Shown here: positions 4,698 through 7,011 of the stretch, piece after piece
Layout: each line of letters begins with the position of its first letter
Position numbering within the stretch: position 1 is the first letter of the stretch
Assembly (NCBI GenBank): GCA_036503065.1
Contig: DASXXM010000684.1
Coordinates: forward strand, 1 to 7,011
Reading direction: 5' to 3'
From: DATEPR01 sp036503065
GTDB lineage: Bacteria; Actinomycetota; Actinomycetes; Mycobacteriales; Pseudonocardiaceae
Length of the DNA: 7,011 nucleotides
Made by a program: the position numbers and the translations under genes
Notes under the pieces: model-generated
What the model saw: the letters and a program-made list of their open reading frames with translations, nothing else
Database searches by the model: none
Told to the model about the DNA's origin: nothing

Positions 4698-6061
4698 GCC
4701 GGCTCCTTGCCGAACAACGCCCGCGCCTCGCCGACCGTGACCACCGACCCGGTGATCACCACACCGGCGCCGGACAGCGGCTGCCCCGGCTCGCCGACCT
4801 CCTCGGCGAGCCCGATCGCGGTCTCGATCGCGTCGGCCAGCCGTGGCTCGACCACGATCCGCTCCGGCCCGAACACGTCTCGGGCCACCGCGGCCAGGTC
4901 GTCGGCCGGCATCGCGCGCGGGGACGTGTTCTCGGTCAGCACCACCTCGGCCACGGCCGGTTCCAGCGCGTCCAGGATGCCGCGGGCGTCCTTGTCCCCC
5001 ATCACGCCCACGACCGCGACCAGCCTGCGGAAGTCGAACTCCTCGCCCAGCGCGGTGGCCAGGGCCTGCGCGCCGTGCGGGTTGTGCGCCGCGTCCAGCA
5101 GGACCGTCGGCGCGGACCGGACCGGCTCCAGCCGACCGGGGGTGGTCACCGACGCGAACGCGTGCCGCACCAGGTCCACGTCCAGCTGGTTCTTGGCACC
5201 GGCACCGAGAAACGCCTCCGTCGCGGCGAGCGCGACCGCCGCGTTGGCCGCCTGGTGCCGGCCGTGCAACGGCAGGAACACGTCCTCGTACACGCCGCCG
5301 AGCCCCTGCAACCGCAGCAGTTGGCCGCCGACCGCGATCTCCCGGCCCAGCACGCCGAATTCCTGGCCCGCCCTGGCCACCGTGGCGTCCACGTCCGCGA
5401 CCCGCCGCAGCAGCTCGATCATCACCTCCGGCTCCTGCTCGGCAAGTACCGCGACCGAGCCCGGTTTGATGATGCCGGCCTTGTCCCGCGCGATGCTGAC
5501 CACGTCCGGCCCGAGGTACTCGACGTGATCGATGCCGACCGGCCCGATCACCGCGACGCGGCCGTCGGCCACGTTGGTGGAGTCCCACGTGCCGCCCAGC
5601 CCCACCTCGACCACGGCCGCGTCCACCGGCACGTCCGCGAACGCGGCGTAGGCCATCGCGACCAGCACCTCGAACTTGCTCAGCGGATGCGGCTGCGCAG
5701 CGTCCACCATGGACAGATACGGCTCGATGTCCCGGTAGGCCTCGACATAGCGTGCCCGGCTGATCGGCGTGCCGTCGACACTGATCCGCTCCGTGACGAC
5801 CTGAAGGTGCGGGCTGGTGAACCGGCCGGTGCGCAGTCCGGTCGCGACCAGCAGGCTGTCCACCATCCTCGTGATCGACGTCTTGCCGTTGGTCCCGGTC
5901 ACGTGCACCAATGGATACGCGTGCTGCGGATCGCCGAGCAGGTCGAGCAGGGCGCGGATGCGGTCCAGGGTCGGGTCGATCTTCGTTTCCGGCCACCGGG
6001 TGTCGAGTTCGGCCTCGACCGCGGCGAACTCGTCCGGCGCCGTCCGGTCTGGTCGGGCCAT
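4694..6061 (-). CDS. folC: Bifunctional folylpolyglutamate synthase / dihydrofolate synthase
   Basis: FolC adds L-glutamate to dihydropteroate and/or extends the gamma-glutamyl tail of tetrahydrofolates, using ATP, in the cytoplasm. The 455-aa protein has the Mur-ligase-like fold. In order: P-loop VTGTNGKTS (54-62), TSPHL (82-86), EVGLGGTWDSTN (152-163) with the metal-binding Glu, KAGIIKPG (194-201), HGRHQAANA (266-274), PGRLE (308-312) and DAAHNPHG (323-330) at the start of the C-terminal domain. All are intact. Two adjacent start codons exist, GTG at 6064 and ATG at 6061. I chose the ATG because TGAGG (6067-6071) lies 5 nt from it and only 2 nt from the GTG. The gene starts 40 nt after the valS stop with no hairpin between, and its TGA overlaps the next ATG. 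Whether it has both activities or one cannot be read from the sequence. Confidence 0.97.
   Translation of the reverse strand: MARPDRTAPDEFAAVEAELDTRWPETKIDPTLDRIRALLDLLGDPQHAYPLVHVTGTNGKTSITRMVDSLLVATGLRTGRFTSPHLQVVTERISVDGTPISRARYVEAYRDIEPYLSMVDAAQPHPLSKFEVLVAMAYAAFADVPVDAAVVEVGLGGTWDSTNVADGRVAVIGPVGIDHVEYLGPDVVSIARDKAGIIKPGSVAVLAEQEPEVMIELLRRVADVDATVARAGQEFGVLGREIAVGGQLLRLQGLGGVYEDVFLPLHGRHQAANAAVALAATEAFLGAGAKNQLDVDLVRHAFASVTTPGRLEPVRSAPTVLLDAAHNPHGAQALATALGEEFDFRRLVAVVGVMGDKDARGILDALEPAVAEVVLTENTSPRAMPADDLAAVARDVFGPERIVVEPRLADAIETAIGLAEEVGEPGQPLSGAGVVITGSVVTVGEARALFGKEPA
4703..4708 (-). promoter_or_regulatory. Ribosome binding site of the DUF4233 gene, inside the end of folC
   Basis: AAGGAG on the minus strand, formed by Lys and Glu codons near the folC C-terminus, sits 5 nt before the ATG at 4697. 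It confirms the short 130-aa reading of the DUF4233 gene over much longer open extensions of the same frame. Confidence 0.65.
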
Positions 6062-6066
6062 CACGA

Positions 6067-6071
6067 CCTCA
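6067..6071 (-). promoter_or_regulatory. Ribosome binding site that decides the folC start
   Basis: TGAGG on the minus strand lies 5 nt before ATG 6061 and 2 nt before GTG 6064. Normal spacing favours the ATG, although the difference is only one residue. Confidence 0.5.
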
Positions 6072-6101
6072 GTCTAGGAGCCGGCAGCCGCGATCCGCGC
6101 A

Positions 6102-7011
6102 TCAGACCAGGCTGGCCAGTTGCGTGCGCAGGCGCTCGATCTCGGCCGTCGCGGTGTCGCGGCGGGCGGTGATCTTCGCGACCACGTCGGCGGGCGCGCG
6201 GTCGGTGAACTGCGGGTTGTCCAGTTTGGCCGCGCACTGCTTCAGTTCCTTCTCGGCGGCGGCCAGGTCCTTGGCCAACCGCTTGCGCTCGGCTTCGACG
6301 TCGATCACACCGGACAGGTCGAGCCGAACCGTGACCTTGCCGGTGGGCAGCGCGACCTCGAGCGACGCCGTTTCCGCGAACCCGTCCCCCGCGTCGTCGA
6401 GGCGGCTCAACGCGCGGATCGCCTGCTCGTGCGGCAGCAGGCCCGCGCAGCAGGCGCCGGACAGCTCGGCCGGCACCTTGCGGCCCGGTGGCAGGCCCTG
6501 CTCGCCGCGGAACCGGCGGATCTCGGTGACCAGCTTCCGCAGCGCCTCGATCCGCTCGGCCGACTCCGCGTCGGCGGGCTCGCCGGACGGTGTCGGCCAT
6601 GCCGCGACCACGAGCGACTCGCCGCCGGTCAACGCGGTCCACAGGCGTTCGGTGACGAACGGCATCACCGGGTGCAGCAGCCGCAGCACCACGTCGAGCA
6701 CGCGGCCGAGCACGGCACGGGTGGCCTCGGCACGGGTACCGCCCGCCGCGATCTGGACCTTAGCCAGTTCCAGGTACCAGTCGCAGAACTCGTCCCACGT
6801 GAAGTGGTACAGCCGGTCGGCGAGCCGGGCGAACTCGAACGAATCGAAGTCGGCGTCCACTTCGGACACCAGCTGGTCCGTGCCGGCCAGGATCCACCGG
6901 TCCGCGTCGGTCAGCTCGTCGCGCGGCGGCACCGGCACGTCCGCCGTGGCGCCGTTGGCCATGGCGAACCTGGTGGCGTTCCACAGTTTCGTGCCGAACC
7001 GGCGTGAGCCG
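6102..7011 (-). CDS. valS: Valyl-tRNA synthetase, C-terminal part (cut by the window edge)
   Basis: ValRS is a class I synthetase that charges tRNA-Val in the cytoplasm. The 5' part, with the HIGH and KMSKS motifs and the editing domain, lies beyond position 7011; 302 residues are visible to the TGA at 6102-6104. They begin with GSRRFGTKLWNATRF, the conserved segment after the catalytic domain. The anticodon-binding helical domain follows: LTDADRWIL (about 33-41), HFTWDEFCDWYLELAK (69-84) and LLHPVMPFVTERLW (111-124). The last 68 residues or so, starting near VIDVEAERKRL (235-245), form the Arg/Lys/Glu-rich coiled-coil tRNA-binding arm typical of ValRS. An ATG within the visible part (6962) is internal, because the ValRS sequence continues upstream of it to the window edge. 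The gene probably heads the transcript leading into folC; its promoter is outside the window. Confidence 0.97.
   Translation of the reverse strand, partial: GSRRFGTKLWNATRFAMANGATADVPVPPRDELTDADRWILAGTDQLVSEVDADFDSFEFARLADRLYHFTWDEFCDWYLELAKVQIAAGGTRAEATRAVLGRVLDVVLRLLHPVMPFVTERLWTALTGGESLVVAAWPTPSGEPADAESAERIEALRKLVTEIRRFRGEQGLPPGRKVPAELSGACCAGLLPHEQAIRALSRLDDAGDGFAETASLEVALPTGKVTVRLDLSGVIDVEAERKRLAKDLAAAEKELKQCAAKLDNPQFTDRAPADVVAKITARRDTATAEIERLRTQLASLV

Noticed and set aside
4305..5996. A 563-codon reading of the DUF4233 frame extending deep into folC
   Set aside because: Only the last 130 residues look like a protein (four membrane helices, DUF4233). The upstream part is a low-complexity Gly/Arg shadow of folC, and a good Shine-Dalgarno precedes the internal ATG at 4697.
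6062..6101. Terminator or promoter between valS and folC
   Set aside because: Only a 4-bp inverted repeat (CGCG-ATC-CGCG) and a short direct repeat are visible in the 40-nt gap. There is no stable stem or promoter-like boxes.
5075..6172. Plus-strand open frame (365 codons) opposite folC and the end of valS
   Set aside because: Antisense to folC, whose motifs are all intact. The composition is rich in Arg, Asp and His and resembles no family.

Overview
The window is very GC-rich, with strong GC bias at third codon positions and GTG as well as ATG starts. Its gene order, valS-folC-DUF4233-ndk, is typical of Actinobacteria. The protein sequences suggest an actinomycete, perhaps of the order Pseudonocardiales; the order-level placement is inference only.

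Layout. A plus-strand gene enters from the left (1-372). It is the C-terminal end of a secreted chitinase-like enzyme: the last strand of a probable GH18 barrel, a Pro/Thr linker and a CBM5/12-type chitin-binding module. It converges on a minus-strand block filling the rest of the window. A perfect 11-bp hairpin at 460-486 lies between the two and probably terminates transcription on both sides.

Reading the minus strand in its direction of transcription (right to left): the C-terminal third of valyl-tRNA synthetase (valS, cut by the window edge); folC (folylpolyglutamate/dihydrofolate synthase); a four-helix DUF4233 membrane protein; an unrecognised membrane-anchored extracellular protein with eight cysteines; ndk (nucleoside diphosphate kinase); then a three-gene ABC export cassette of one NodI/DrrA-like ATPase and two related ABC-2 permeases. 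folC/DUF4233 and DUF4233/hypothetical overlap by ATGA, so these three are probably translationally coupled. ndk follows after a 43-nt gap with its own Shine-Dalgarno. The ABC cassette follows ndk after 56 nt and has a candidate promoter placed for leaderless translation.

The valS-to-ndk genes are housekeeping (aminoacylation, folate, nucleotide balance). The accessory parts are the cysteine protein inserted between the DUF4233 gene and ndk, the exporter, and the chitinase. The points most worth a second look are the apparent tandem duplication of a four-cysteine module in the 222-aa hypothetical protein, the tandem paralogous permeases beside a NodI-like ATPase, and the single TTA codon seen in the window, in the DUF4233 gene. 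I see no mobile element, CRISPR array, tRNA or rRNA, and no gene-free stretch longer than about 120 bases.
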